From: Campylobacter aviculae
GTDB taxonomy: Bacteria > Campylobacterota > Campylobacteria > Campylobacterales > Campylobacteraceae
DNA: 64,000 nucleotides
NCBI RefSeq assembly: GCF_005406215.1
Contig: NZ_NXMA01000001.1
Location: 113,419-177,418 of the forward strand
Direction of reading: 5' to 3'
Shown here: piece by piece, positions 37,349 through 47,232 of the stretch
Position numbering within the stretch: the stretch's first letter is position 1
How the letters are laid out: each line of letters begins with the position of its first letter
Made by a program: the position numbers and the translations under genes
Notes under the pieces: model-generated
Database searches by the model: none
The model's input: only the letters and a program-made list of their open reading frames with translations
Told to the model about the DNA's origin: nothing

Positions 37349-38365
37349 TTGTCTGATATTTTTAAAATTTTTAATCTTTGCGATGGCAAAAGACTAAAAG
37401 CCAAAAGAGCACAAGGCAAGAAATACGAAATATTTCTCAATGAAAATGAAGAAAGCTATAAGAATTTTAAAGTTCCTTTTAAAGAGGTTTTAAAATATTA
37501 TTACCTTTACCCTAAAAATGCCATTGCCCCTTTTAAACTTCCTTTTTATAAGCCTAACTTAAGCGATTTTGACGCCCCACATATTACTTGGTTGGGCCAT
37601 TCTTCGCTTTTTGTAAGTTTTAAAAAATATAAAATCTTAATCGATCCGATTTTCAACACTCACGCTTCGCCTTTTTCTTTCATCAACCGTGCTTTTAAAA
37701 ATGCTCCTGTTTATAGTGCGGATGATTTTGGCGAAATTTTTGCAGTGATTATCACGCATTCTCATTTTGATCATTTGGACGCAAAAAGCGTAAAAGCTTT
37801 AAAGCATAGAGCGAAATTTTTCATTACACCTTTAAAAGTGGGAAATTATCTTAAAAGTTATGGAGTGAGTGAAAAAAAGATCATAGAGCTTGATTGGTGG
37901 GATGGGATAGAATTTGATGACTTAAACATCATCGCAACACCTTCACAGCATAGCTCTAGCCGTGGAGATGGTAAAAATAAAACCCTTTGGGCGTCTTTTG
38001 TGATAGAATTTAAAAGCGTGGGTAAAAAAGTATTTTTTAGCGGTGATGGTGGATATTTTACGCATTTTAAAAAAATCGGAGAATATTTTAAAGAATTTGA
38101 TCTTGTTTGCTTTGAAAGTGGTCAATTTAACAAAGCTTGGCCTTTTTCGCATTCTTTTCCGGATCAAATTTTGCAAGAAGCAAAAGATCTCAATGCAAAG
38201 GCTTTAATGCCTATACATTGGGGAAGATTTTTAGCGGGAACTCATGCTTGGAATGAGGTCGTAGAATTTTTGTATAAAAATCTCGATATCGACCTTATAA
38301 CGCCTAAAATGGGCGAGGGTTATAAAATAGGCGATGAATTTAAGCAGGATTTTTGGTGGAGATAA
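37349..38365 (+). CDS. Metallo-beta-lactamase-fold hydrolase (UlaG/NAPE-PLD-like)
   Basis: 338 residues. The metal motif THSHFDHLD (about residues 135-143) and later FFSGDGGYF, VCFESGQF and LMPIHWGRF supply the other metal ligands of the fold. Sequence around ITWLGHSSLFVSFKKYKILIDPIF is typical of the UlaG/NAPE-PLD branch, which includes phosphodiesterases and lactonases. TTG start with AAAGGA nine bases upstream. Downstream of the dnaK terminator. Substrate unknown. Confidence 0.85.
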   Translation: MSDIFKIFNLCDGKRLKAKRAQGKKYEIFLNENEESYKNFKVPFKEVLKYYYLYPKNAIAPFKLPFYKPNLSDFDAPHITWLGHSSLFVSFKKYKILIDPIFNTHASPFSFINRAFKNAPVYSADDFGEIFAVIITHSHFDHLDAKSVKALKHRAKFFITPLKVGNYLKSYGVSEKKIIELDWWDGIEFDDLNIIATPSQHSSSRGDGKNKTLWASFVIEFKSVGKKVFFSGDGGYFTHFKKIGEYFKEFDLVCFESGQFNKAWPFSHSFPDQILQEAKDLNAKALMPIHWGRFLAGTHAWNEVVEFLYKNLDIDLITPKMGEGYKIGDEFKQDFWWR

Positions 38366-38385
38366 ATTAAAGACAAGGAAATATT

Positions 38386-38739
38386 ATGAAAATAACTCAA
38401 TGGAATACGACAAATTTTCTTTCAAAGGAAGTTAAAATCAATGTTTTAATCGATGATGAAAGAAGTAAAGAAATACAAATTTTACTTGCTAAAGATAGTA
38501 TTATGAGAGAACATAAAGCCCCATTTGCAATACATGTTCAAGTTTTAAGCGGCAAAATTTGGTTTGAGGTACAAGGGCAAAAATTGGAATTAAATACTTT
38601 AGATATGATCAGTCTAGAGGCTAATATCCCTCATTCTTTAGGCGGATTGGAAGATTCTATAATAAGACTTAGTTTGAGTAAATCAGATAATATCCAAAGG
38701 ATAAATGCTATTCTTAAAAAACCTAAAGTGCAAATTTAA
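38386..38739 (+). CDS. Small cupin-domain protein
   Basis: 117 residues. A single cupin barrel: a conserved HVQVLSGKIWFEVQGQKLELNTLDMISLEANIPHSL (read in parts) with a histidine near the end, as in small metal-binding cupins. The first cupin motif keeps H in MREHKAPFAIH. It follows the hydrolase by 20 bases behind AAGGA. Function not known; convergent with aspB. Confidence 0.75.
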   Translation: MKITQWNTTNFLSKEVKINVLIDDERSKEIQILLAKDSIMREHKAPFAIHVQVLSGKIWFEVQGQKLELNTLDMISLEANIPHSLGGLEDSIIRLSLSKSDNIQRINAILKKPKVQI

Positions 38740-38775
38740 CAAAATAAATTTCTGTCAAATTTGCAATAAATTTGC

Positions 38776-39945
38776 TTAGTTATAATTTTTGATGAATTTG
38801 GCTATTCTTTCTAAGCCTTTTTTGATCAAATCTTCACTTGTGGCATAAGAAATTCTAAAATATCCATCCATACCAAAGCCAATTCCTGGAACGACTGCTA
38901 CTTTTTCTTGTTCGAGTAATTTTTTGCAAAATTTCATAGAATCTTTTTCGATTTTTTGGATATTGATAAAAAAATAAAAAGCACCTTCTGGCTTATAAAA
39001 ACTGATATTTGGGATCTTTTCTAAGATATCCAAGGCCACATTGCGACGCTTTTCAAAGGCTTGACGCATAGTTTCTATATCTTGATCGCATTCTCCATTA
39101 AGCGCAGGAATGGCAGCATATTGAGTGATAGAGCAGATATTAGAAGTGCTTTGTCCTTGTAATCTTTTAACAGCGGAAACTAAAGCTTTATTTTTACTGG
39201 CCATATAGCCAAATCTCCAACCAGGCATAGCACCGCATTTGCTAAGCCCATTGATGGTTACTGTGCGTTTTAAGGTATCTTCATTTAGACTTGCAAACGC
39301 TGTAAATTTAGTATCATCATAACGAAGTTTTTCATACATTTCATCACTTAAAACCATAATATTTGTATTTTTTAAAACTTCAGCAATAGCTAAAAGTTCT
39401 TCTTTGCTATAGATTGAACCTATAGGATTTGATGGAGAATTGAGCATTAAAACCTTTGTTTTAGGTGTGATGGCTTTTTGAAATTGCTCGGCTGTAATCT
39501 TAAAGCCATTTTGCTCTAAGCCTTCGATAAATATAGGCTTTCCTTCTGCAAATTTAACCATTTCTGGATAACTAACCCAATAAGGAGCAGGGATAATAAC
39601 TTCATCATCTTTTTCAACTAAGCATTCTATACATTGAAAAAGGGAATGTTTAGCACCAACGTTTGTAATAATTTCGTTAATTTCATAATCTAAACCATTA
39701 TCTTTTTTTAATTTAGTTTGTATGGCTTTTAAAGTTTGCTTTATACCAGCGACTGCAGTATATTTTCCACAACCCTTTTCTATAGCGGCAATAGCAGCGT
39801 CTTTTATGATCTTAGGAGTGTCAAAATCAGGTTCTCCTGTTGAAAAACTGATCACATCTTCACCTTTAGCTTTTAACTCATCAGCAAGTGAAGCAATGGC
39901 AAAAGTAATAGATTCTTCTAAAACTTGAGATCTTTGGGCTAACAT
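38776..39945 (-). CDS. aspB: Aspartate aminotransferase
   Basis: 389 residues, class Ib aminotransferase making aspartate/glutamate. PLP lysine K236 in INGLSKCGAMPGWR; other anchors are NAxSNPIG-like LNSPSNPIGSIYS and the C-terminal FRISYA arginine. I start at MLAQRSQVLEES, preceded by AAAAGGA, six codons inside the longest frame. Last gene of the minus-strand block. Confidence 0.93.
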   Translation of the reverse strand: MLAQRSQVLEESITFAIASLADELKAKGEDVISFSTGEPDFDTPKIIKDAAIAAIEKGCGKYTAVAGIKQTLKAIQTKLKKDNGLDYEINEIITNVGAKHSLFQCIECLVEKDDEVIIPAPYWVSYPEMVKFAEGKPIFIEGLEQNGFKITAEQFQKAITPKTKVLMLNSPSNPIGSIYSKEELLAIAEVLKNTNIMVLSDEMYEKLRYDDTKFTAFASLNEDTLKRTVTINGLSKCGAMPGWRFGYMASKNKALVSAVKRLQGQSTSNICSITQYAAIPALNGECDQDIETMRQAFEKRRNVALDILEKIPNISFYKPEGAFYFFINIQKIEKDSMKFCKKLLEQEKVAVVPGIGFGMDGYFRISYATSEDLIKKGLERIAKFIKNYN

Positions 39946-40074
39946 TGATTTTCCTTTTAACATTTTTGTTTATTTTATCTAAAAATTATACACTTTGAGA
40001 TAAAAAGCAATAAAAATCGATCGAAAAATAAGGAAGCGTGAAAAATGGTAATAATTGAAGAAAAATAAAAATTT

Positions 40075-41919
40075 TTAACTTCCTTTTACGTCGATGCTTT
40101 TCAAATATCCATTATCATTTAAAAACAAGTAAAGCTCCCCTAAGATATGTTTTTTTTGCTTTTCATTGACTAATTTTGAATTGCTGATTCTTTCGTTGAG
40201 TATATCCATAATTTCATGGATATCATAATCAAGATCCTCAAGCGTATCGAGTATGGATTGAGCTTCTATAATCCCTTCGATTTCATAGCCTTTTTCATTA
40301 ACACTAATGATCGCTTCAGTAGGATGGGTGAAAAGATTGTGTTTCATTCCAAGCACTTCTTGATAAGCCCCCACAAGAAAAAACCCTAAGAAATAATTTT
40401 CCTTTTCTACATCAATATCATGCAAAAATAAAGGTTTGTCTTTAGAGTATGAAATTTCCCCATCACTATCGCAAGTGATATCCCAAATACTCGCACTTCT
40501 TGTTGGCTCTTTATCCAAATGATCAAGCGGCATGATAGGAAAATTTTGTTCTAGTCCCCAAAAATCAGGCAGGCTTTGAAAAAGTGAAAAATTGACCAAA
40601 TATCTTTCTTGTACTTCATCTTGTATGGCAAGCAAATCAGCAGGATTTTGTTTATCTCCTAAAAGTAAAATGGCTTTTTTGATGTTTAAATGAGTTAAAA
40701 TTTCAGCATTGGATCTATCTTGCAAATCCACATATCCTAAGTCAAAAAGCGTTAAAATACTTTCTAAATGATCAATACTATCATGCAAATACTCCAAAGC
40801 ATTTGAAGGCTTTATACTCTTAAAAAGATCGTATAATTCATCGATAAGCTTTGGATTTTTTTCCTTGAGTAAAAGTTTATCTTCAGAATACTCTTGAGAG
40901 AAAAGTTCTAAAACAGGAGCGATTAAAACAGCGTGATTTGCTGCGATAAAACGACCACTTTCTATAAATATATCAGGTTCTAAGTCGCTTTTTTGCTCCG
41001 CGATATTTTTAAGGATAAATACCACATCATTTGCGTATTCTCTAAGTGTATAGTTCCTGCTATTTTCATTTTTAAATTGAGAGTACTCTACAGCTAAACC
41101 ACCACCAAGATTGATCGCTTTTAAATTTTTAGCTCCCATTTTTCTAAGTTCAGTATAGATATTTCCAGCTTCATTTAAGGCTTTTTTTAAAGGATGAATT
41201 TCAGTAATTTGAGATCCTAAGTGAAAATGTATCATGGTAAATTGATCTAGTAATTTATTTTTCTTAAGCAAATTAACAGCCTCTATAAGCTCGGTTGAAG
41301 TGAGTCCAAATTTGGAATTTATACCTCCGCTTTTCGCCCAAATTCCAACACCAGCAGAATGCAAACGCACTCTTAAGCCTATATTTGGCTTAGGTTTGAA
41401 GCGCTCCTTGGCTATATCAATGATCGCTTCAAGTTCGTTAAGTCCTTCGATAGTTAAAGTGATATTGTGTCCCATTTCAGCTGCAATAAAACCTATATTG
41501 ATAAGTTCTCTATCCTTAAAGCCATTTACGGTTATTGGAGCGTTTTCATTGTTAAAAGCCATAGCTAAAAGAAGTTCAGCCTTACTACCAGCTTCGAGTC
41601 CGTAATTGTATTTTTTTCCGAGTCTAACGAGATTTTTAACAAAGCCAGGGTATTGATTGACTTTTAAAGGATAAACCGCGTTAAATTTGCCCTTGTAATT
41701 AAATTCCTTACGAGCTTTATTAAAACTTCCATAAATGTTTTCAATTTGCTTTTGGATTAAATGTGGAAATCTTAAAAGCAAAGGTCCTTTATAACCATCA
41801 TTTCTTAAATCTTTTACGATATCAATAATAGCGGGATTTTTTTCATAATTGATACAAACTTTACCATTTTTAATAATAAAATTTTCATTTCCCCAAATAT
41901 TAATCCCATAATCCATCAT
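40075..41919 (-). CDS. speA: Biosynthetic arginine decarboxylase
   Basis: 614 residues, fold-III PLP decarboxylase making agmatine. PLP lysine K86 in AVYPLKVNQ; the glycine-rich phosphate loop is AINLGGGLAVEY; the C-terminal region is complete. Length normal for SpeA. Its ATG overlaps the hisS stop (ATGA). In C. jejuni cysE lies between speA and aspB; here there is only about 130 bases. Confidence 0.94.
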   Translation of the reverse strand: MMDYGINIWGNENFIIKNGKVCINYEKNPAIIDIVKDLRNDGYKGPLLLRFPHLIQKQIENIYGSFNKARKEFNYKGKFNAVYPLKVNQYPGFVKNLVRLGKKYNYGLEAGSKAELLLAMAFNNENAPITVNGFKDRELINIGFIAAEMGHNITLTIEGLNELEAIIDIAKERFKPKPNIGLRVRLHSAGVGIWAKSGGINSKFGLTSTELIEAVNLLKKNKLLDQFTMIHFHLGSQITEIHPLKKALNEAGNIYTELRKMGAKNLKAINLGGGLAVEYSQFKNENSRNYTLREYANDVVFILKNIAEQKSDLEPDIFIESGRFIAANHAVLIAPVLELFSQEYSEDKLLLKEKNPKLIDELYDLFKSIKPSNALEYLHDSIDHLESILTLFDLGYVDLQDRSNAEILTHLNIKKAILLLGDKQNPADLLAIQDEVQERYLVNFSLFQSLPDFWGLEQNFPIMPLDHLDKEPTRSASIWDITCDSDGEISYSKDKPLFLHDIDVEKENYFLGFFLVGAYQEVLGMKHNLFTHPTEAIISVNEKGYEIEGIIEAQSILDTLEDLDYDIHEIMDILNERISNSKLVNEKQKKHILGELYLFLNDNGYLKSIDVKGS

Positions 41920-43142
41920 AAAAACTGCTCCAAATCTGAAATTTTAATAGTTTTTTCATCTTTATTTTCTAAATTTTTATAAAACAAGCTTTCGTTTTTA
42001 AATTCATTTTCCCCCATGCAAAGAAAAATTTTAGCCTCGGCTTTATCAGCGTTTTCTAAGTGTTTTGCGAGTTTTTTTGCATCATAGCTTAAAAGAACTT
42101 TGTAGTTTTTTCTAAGTTTGGTTGCAATTTTAAAAATTTTTGAAATATAAATTTCATCCAAAGAGCAAAGATAAATTCCCTCTCTTTGTAATTTTTCTTC
42201 TTTTTGTTCTAAAATAGCCATGATTCTTTCTATGCCCATAGCAAAACCTATGCCAAAACCGCTTTTTCCTCCTAAATATTCTATAAGTCTATCGTATCTT
42301 CCTCCACCGGCAATGGCTGATTGTGCACCGATTTCATCACTTATAAATTCAAAAGCTGTTTTAGAATAATAATCCAAGCCTCTAACAAGCTTAGAATCTA
42401 AAGTAAAATCAATTCCATTTTCTTTTAAAATGCTTTGCAAATGATTAAAATCATCTAAACAGCATTGACATAAATTTTCTTCTAAAAGTGGAGCTTGATG
42501 AAGCAAATTTTGACATTGCTCATTTTTACAATCTAAAACGCGTATAGGATTTAAGCTTTTGCGTCTTTTGCAATCCTCGCAAAATCCTTCTTGATTATCA
42601 AGATAATGAATGAGTTTTTCTCGGTAAGGTGGAAGACATTTTGAGCAGCCTAAAGAATTAATAATGAGTTTAAATTTAATATCAAGGCGTGAAAAGATTT
42701 CAGCCAACATTAAAACAATACTTGCATCTTCATAAACACTACTTATTCCAAAACTTTCTACACCAAATTGATGAAATTCTCTTAAGCGTCCTTTTTGAGG
42801 CCTTTCATATCGAAACATAGAACCATGATAAAACCAACGTTTAACGCTTATATTTTTATCAAATTTCTTCTCGATATATGCACGAACTGCTCCAGCAGTT
42901 CCTTCAGGACGCATACAAACTTCATTGCCTCCTTTGTCTATAAATTCATACATTTCTTTACCCACAATATCAGAGCTTTCACCCACACTTCTTTTAAAAA
43001 GAACACTTTGTTCTAAATGTGGCGTATTGATAAATTCAAAACCGTAATTATTAGCCACATTCTCGCAAACTTCAATGATTTTTTTGTAATATTTAGCACT
43101 TTGATCGGTTAGATCTTTCATTCCTTTAAGAGCGTTAATCAT
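41916..43142 (-). CDS. hisS: Histidyl-tRNA synthetase
   Basis: 408 residues, class II synthetase. Motif 2 (RYERPQKGRLREFHQFGVE), the histidine loops GLDYYSKTAFEF and AIAGGGRYDRL, and motif 3 (GFGIGFAMGIERI) are intact; the C-terminal anticodon domain is present. It carries a Cys-rich insert (CSKCLPPYREKL...FCEDCKRRK...CKNEQCQ...CQCC), a zinc-type subclass also seen in some other bacteria. Four-base overlap with tmk. Confidence 0.95.
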   Translation of the reverse strand: MINALKGMKDLTDQSAKYYKKIIEVCENVANNYGFEFINTPHLEQSVLFKRSVGESSDIVGKEMYEFIDKGGNEVCMRPEGTAGAVRAYIEKKFDKNISVKRWFYHGSMFRYERPQKGRLREFHQFGVESFGISSVYEDASIVLMLAEIFSRLDIKFKLIINSLGCSKCLPPYREKLIHYLDNQEGFCEDCKRRKSLNPIRVLDCKNEQCQNLLHQAPLLEENLCQCCLDDFNHLQSILKENGIDFTLDSKLVRGLDYYSKTAFEFISDEIGAQSAIAGGGRYDRLIEYLGGKSGFGIGFAMGIERIMAILEQKEEKLQREGIYLCSLDEIYISKIFKIATKLRKNYKVLLSYDAKKLAKHLENADKAEAKIFLCMGENEFKNESLFYKNLENKDEKTIKISDLEQFL

Positions 43143-43717
43143 TGCAAAAATTCCTTTATTTTGGCGTGTAATTCTTCTATACTTTTGTTTGCATCAAGCT
43201 GTAAAATTTCTATTTGAATTTTATTTTGCAAAAATAATAAAATATTTTCTAGCTTTTTTTGGACATTTAAAAAATATTCTACTCCGCGTTGTTCTATAAT
43301 ATCTTGTTTTTTTCCTCCTAAGCGTTGCTTGATTAATTTTTCATCCGCTTTTAAAAATATAATTTTTTTTGGAAAAAAATGATCAAGTGCGAAAGAGTTT
43401 AGAGAAAAAAGCAATTCATCATCAAAATCAACCGCATAAGCCATACCTGATATAAAACTTCTATCACTGATGATAAGTTTATCTTTATTTGGATGGATAA
43501 CTTCTTCGTAATGTTGTGCGCGATCAGCTAAAAAAAGTAAAACTTCAGCTCTTTTTTTAAGATTTAAATTTTGATAAAGCAAGATATCTCTTAAAGATTT
43601 TCCTAAATCAGTTCCACCTGGTTCTAAAGTAAAAATAGCTTCTTTATAAATTTCTTTTAAGAGTGAAATTTGCGTACTTTTACCAACGCAATCAATCCCT
43701 TCAAATGCTACATACAA
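43139..43717 (-). CDS. tmk: Thymidylate kinase
   Basis: 192 residues. Phosphorylates dTMP to dTDP. P-loop FEGIDCVGKST near the N-terminus, DRSFISGMAYA motif mid-protein. Slightly short but complete. It overlaps coaD by ten bases. Confidence 0.94.
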   Translation of the reverse strand: MYVAFEGIDCVGKSTQISLLKEIYKEAIFTLEPGGTDLGKSLRDILLYQNLNLKKRAEVLLFLADRAQHYEEVIHPNKDKLIISDRSFISGMAYAVDFDDELLFSLNSFALDHFFPKKIIFLKADEKLIKQRLGGKKQDIIEQRGVEYFLNVQKKLENILLFLQNKIQIEILQLDANKSIEELHAKIKEFLQ

Positions 43718-44184
43718 GTTTTATCCTTTAAAAATGGTAAAATTTCCTTTGGAACTAAAGAGCTTACATTGCCTCCATGCGTGACTATAGAACGCACTAT
43801 AGAGCTTGAAATAAAAGCATGTTTTAAACTCGGCATTAAATAAATCGTTTCTATCTCATCCCAAAGAGCATGATTTGCATATCCAATTTGTAATTCATAT
43901 TCAAAATCACTCACAGCCCTAAGCCCGCGTATGATGGTATTGATCTTAAATTCTTTAGCTAAATCTACAAGCAAATTATCAAAGGTAATGATCTCTACAT
44001 TTGAAATATCTTTTATTGCAAGTTCTGCTAATTTTTTACGCTTTTCTAAACTATAATAAGGTTTTTTATGATCGCTCTTTGCAATAGCTATAATGATTTT
44101 ATCAAAGATTTTAAGAGCGCGTCTTACTACATCTAAATGTCCATTTGTAATAGGATCAAAAGTTCCAGGATATAAACAGGTCAT
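43708..44184 (-). CDS. coaD: Phosphopantetheine adenylyltransferase
   Basis: 158 residues, complete nucleotidyltransferase. TxGH motif in YPGTFDPITNGHLDV and the IRGLRAVSDFEYE and ISSSIVR motifs are present. Penultimate step of CoA synthesis. Normal length. Confidence 0.96.
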   Translation of the reverse strand: MTCLYPGTFDPITNGHLDVVRRALKIFDKIIIAIAKSDHKKPYYSLEKRKKLAELAIKDISNVEIITFDNLLVDLAKEFKINTIIRGLRAVSDFEYELQIGYANHALWDEIETIYLMPSLKHAFISSSIVRSIVTHGGNVSSLVPKEILPFLKDKTCM

Positions 44185-44246
44185 TGCAACTCCAAAAATT
44201 CAAAATATAATGAATTTAGCCTTAAAAAATAGTAAAAATTCTTAGT

Positions 44247-44804
44247 TTATTTCCATCTTTGATATAGCTTGTGAGAAATTTCTAATAAATCAAGCCATTT
44301 GCCGATGATAAAATTTTCCATCTCTTTTAAGTTTTTAGCCTTTGAATAGCTTGCAATAACAGGCGGAGCTATAATAACGCCCATTTGACTTAATTTTGCC
44401 ATGTGTTCTAGATTGATGGTAGAAAAAGGCATCTCTCTAACGCCTAAAATGAGTTTTTTTCTTTCTTTAAGTGCTACAGCAGCACAGCGAGTTAAAAGAG
44501 TGTCTGCTAAACCTGCATGAATTTTTGCCAAAGTGGAAATAGAGCAGGGTGCAATGATCGTTTTTTCTATCCCAAAAGAACCACTAGCTACACTAGCACT
44601 TAGATCGCTATCTGATAAAAAATGGGTATTTTTAAATTTTTCATCACATATTTTTTTTAAATTTTCTTGAGTTTCAGCATGAAAGCTTAATTTTGCTCCT
44701 TCGCTAAGGATACAATAAAGCTCGCATTTTTTTTCTAAATTTTCTAGCAATTTTAACCCCAATGAAACACTACTTGATCCTGAAATTCCTAATAAAATTT
44801 TCAT
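44247..44804 (-). CDS. ubiX: UbiX-family flavin prenyltransferase
   Basis: 185 residues. Flavoprotein fold starting GISGSSSVSLGLKLLENL with the flavin loop CSISTLAKIHAGLADTLLTRCAAVALKERKKLIL (in parts). UbiX makes prenylated FMN for UbiD decarboxylases. In a menaquinone (futalosine) organism like Campylobacter the acceptor is probably a UbiD homologue. Overlaps flgA by four bases. Confidence 0.9.
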   Translation of the reverse strand: MKILLGISGSSSVSLGLKLLENLEKKCELYCILSEGAKLSFHAETQENLKKICDEKFKNTHFLSDSDLSASVASGSFGIEKTIIAPCSISTLAKIHAGLADTLLTRCAAVALKERKKLILGVREMPFSTINLEHMAKLSQMGVIIAPPVIASYSKAKNLKEMENFIIGKWLDLLEISHKLYQRWK

Positions 44805-45466
44805 TGGATAATCATCCTATTTTTTCCTATGACTATACCTTGCATCACTTTACCTTCTTTGTTCTTTGCACGAATTCTTTCTCCCATATTAGCACTTTGC
44901 AAAGCCATAAGTTCTATGGAAACATCTACATTTCCGTCACTTAAAATTCCTATTATAGAATCATTTTTTCGGATTAAGGCTGAAGTCTTGAACATATTTT
45001 CTTTTAAAATAGTATTTTTGCTGATATTGCTTTTAGCTATGAGATTATTTGTATCTTCTGGGCTTAATGCATTAGCAGGAACTTTATCAAAATCCAATAG
45101 AATGCTTTTGTAGTCAAAAGCACCAAGTTTGTCTCCTCTTTTTATAGCACGATTGCTTTTTAAAACTTCTAAATTTGCCTGAATAAAATATCTAAAAAAT
45201 ACATTTTTTTGTATATTTTGCGGGGTTTTAAATTCAGCTCTTAAAAATCCTTGAGCTTGATTAAAGCGACCATTAGCAATTCTTAAAAATTCATACTGGT
45301 TAAAATCTTTAGGCAGGGAAGTAGTTTTTAAATCAATTTGAGTGATTAGTATTTTTGGAAAATTGTTTTTTATTTCTTTTGCAAGGGCGAGTTTTATTTC
45401 TTCTAAATCCGCCCCATCAGCCAAATTGATAAAAATTATAAGTATAAAGAATAGATTTTTCATCAT
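44801..45466 (-). CDS. flgA: Flagellar basal-body P-ring formation protein FlgA
   Basis: 221 residues. Signal peptide (LFFILIIFINLADG) then the SAF domain and C-terminal chaperone segment (ALQSANMGERIRAKNKEGKVMQGIVIGKNRMI, in parts), typical of FlgA which helps assemble FlgI into the P ring in the periplasm. Read from the long minus-strand block, not from a visible sigma-54 site. Confidence 0.92.
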   Translation of the reverse strand: MMKNLFFILIIFINLADGADLEEIKLALAKEIKNNFPKILITQIDLKTTSLPKDFNQYEFLRIANGRFNQAQGFLRAEFKTPQNIQKNVFFRYFIQANLEVLKSNRAIKRGDKLGAFDYKSILLDFDKVPANALSPEDTNNLIAKSNISKNTILKENMFKTSALIRKNDSIIGILSDGNVDVSIELMALQSANMGERIRAKNKEGKVMQGIVIGKNRMIIQ

Positions 45467-45477
45467 ATTTTGTTTTA

Positions 45478-46251
45478 TTAGAAAGCAGGTAAGACAGATC
45501 CATTATATTTGTTTAAAATAAATTGTTTTACTTTATTGCTTTGCAAAGCTTTAATTAAAGCTTTTATTTTAGGATCATTTTCATGTCCAGCTTTAACAAC
45601 CAAAATATTTGCATAAGGACTATTTTTATCTTCCATAAATATACTATCTTTAATAGGATTTAAATCAGCAGATAAAGCGTAATTGGAATTAATAACAGCA
45701 AAATCAACATCTTCTAAAGATCTTGGCAATTGTGCAGCTTTTAATTCTACAAATTTTATTTTTTTTGGATTATCTGTTATATCTATAGGAGTTTTGAGAT
45801 TATTGTTTTTAAATTTTAATAAACCTTTACTTGCAATGATGTCTAAGGCTCTACTTTCATTAGTAGGATCATTCGGTATAGCTATTATAGCACCTTCTTT
45901 GATATTGTCTAAATTTTTATATTTTTTAGAATAAACAGCCATAGGTTCAAGGTGAATGTTAGCTACTTTAACAAGTTTTGTACCCTTATTTTTATTAAAT
46001 TCTTCCAAATAAGGAGTGTGCTGAAAAAAATTCGCATCAACTTCACCGCTATCTACAGCTAGATTTGGTAAAACATAATCTGTAAATTCTTTAATGACGA
46101 GTTTATAGCCTTCTTTTTCAAGATCGGGTTTGACTTGCTCTAATATTTCAGCGTGAGGCACGGGAGTAGCAGCAACGCTGATAGTTTCTAGGGCATTTAG
46201 ATTTAAAAATAAGCCTAATAAGCTTGATATCAATAAAATTCTAATTCTCAT
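45478..46251 (-). CDS. metQ: Methionine ABC transporter binding protein MetQ (NlpA family)
   Basis: 257 residues. Signal peptide (IRILLISSLLGLFLNLNA) followed by the family core TISVAATPVPHAEILEQVKP...LEEFNKNKGTKLVKVANIHLEPM (in parts). It lacks a lipobox cysteine, so it is probably a soluble periplasmic protein. I start at MRIRILL, preceded by AAGGA, inside the longest frame. In C. jejuni this locus has three metQ-like genes in tandem; here there is one, with metI and metN beside it. Confidence 0.88.
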   Translation of the reverse strand: MRIRILLISSLLGLFLNLNALETISVAATPVPHAEILEQVKPDLEKEGYKLVIKEFTDYVLPNLAVDSGEVDANFFQHTPYLEEFNKNKGTKLVKVANIHLEPMAVYSKKYKNLDNIKEGAIIAIPNDPTNESRALDIIASKGLLKFKNNNLKTPIDITDNPKKIKFVELKAAQLPRSLEDVDFAVINSNYALSADLNPIKDSIFMEDKNSPYANILVVKAGHENDPKIKALIKALQSNKVKQFILNKYNGSVLPAF

Positions 46252-46311
46252 TATTTTTTCCTTTTTAGATAAATAATTTGTTTTTATATCCAATTTTTAT
46301 TCATATTTTGC

Positions 46312-47232
46312 TTAAAAGTTGTGAAATAATTTTTTCTTTTTTATAAATATGAAAATAAACGATACAATTAAAAAAAGGCAAATTATAAGCTGAAAAATGT
46401 AATTTTTTTCATTGTTCGATATAATACTTATAGCAAATAGAATAATTAAAGAGAAAATGATATTTAGAGTTTTATTATTTTTTGACCAAGAATAAAAAAG
46501 ATTTCCTAGAATTTGTATAATTTGAACTAAAATAAGTAGAATTACAACTGTTTGTATCATGATTTCTTTATTAAATCGTTCATATCCGTAGCGAATAGCA
46601 ATATCACCAAGTCCGCCACCTCCAACCGTTCCGGCTAAAGCTGAAAAGCCTATAGTAAAGATTAGGATTAGGGTTAAGCCATTGATGATATTAGGCAAAG
46701 ATTCTACAAAAATAACTTTAAAGATAATTTGCATATTGCTTGCACCATAGCTTTTGGCAGCCTCTATAATCCCTTTATCTACTTCTTTAAAGGCACTTTC
46801 TAATGTTTTAGCCAAATAAGGAGCTACGCCTATGGCTAAAGGCACGATCGCTGCATCAGTTCCTATGCTCGTTCCAACGATGATTTTAGAAAGGGGTAAT
46901 AAAATTACAATGAGTATTAAAAAAGGAAAAGCACGTAAAATATTGATAATAAAATCTAAAATAGAATAAGCAATTTTATTTTCTTTGATACCATTTTTAT
47001 CCCAAGTTGCAAGTAAAATTCCAGGTACAATAGCCAAAATAAAACCAAAAGATACAGACATTAAACTCATATAAATGGTTTCATTTAGTGCGGGTTTTAA
47101 GATAAGATCATAATTTTGAGGAAAAGTAAGAATAGAATCTGTCGCGACTTCTTTTATATCTTTCCAAGAAATTTCAGAAATAAATTGTGATATTCTATCA
47201 AAAAAAGCATTCAAGAAATTTTCTTCATTCAT
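46312..47232 (-). CDS. metI: Methionine ABC transporter permease MetI
   Basis: 306 residues, longer than the usual 217. The core has five helices and the EAA loop ([25 protein letters not shown] in parts). The extra length is an N-terminal amphipathic region and a C-terminal pair of added helices ([11 protein letters not shown]..., [15 protein letters not shown]). I start at [11 protein letters not shown], whose ATG overlaps the metN stop (ATGA). Works with MetN and MetQ. Confidence 0.88.
   Translation of the reverse strand: MNEENFLNAFFDRISQFISEISWKDIKEVATDSILTFPQNYDLILKPALNETIYMSLMSVSFGFILAIVPGILLATWDKNGIKENKIAYSILDFIINILRAFPFLILIVILLPLSKIIVGTSIGTDAAIVPLAIGVAPYLAKTLESAFKEVDKGIIEAAKSYGASNMQIIFKVIFVESLPNIINGLTLILIFTIGFSALAGTVGGGGLGDIAIRYGYERFNKEIMIQTVVILLILVQIIQILGNLFYSWSKNNKTLNIIFSLIILFAISIISNNEKNYIFQLIICLFLIVSFIFIFIKKKKLFHNF

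Noticed and set aside
38740..38775. Terminator between the cupin gene and aspB
   Set aside because: Repeated AAATTTGC motifs are direct rather than inverted; no stable hairpin.
41300..41605. Plus-strand open frame inside speA
   Set aside because: Overlaps a clear SpeA domain on the other strand; shadow frame.
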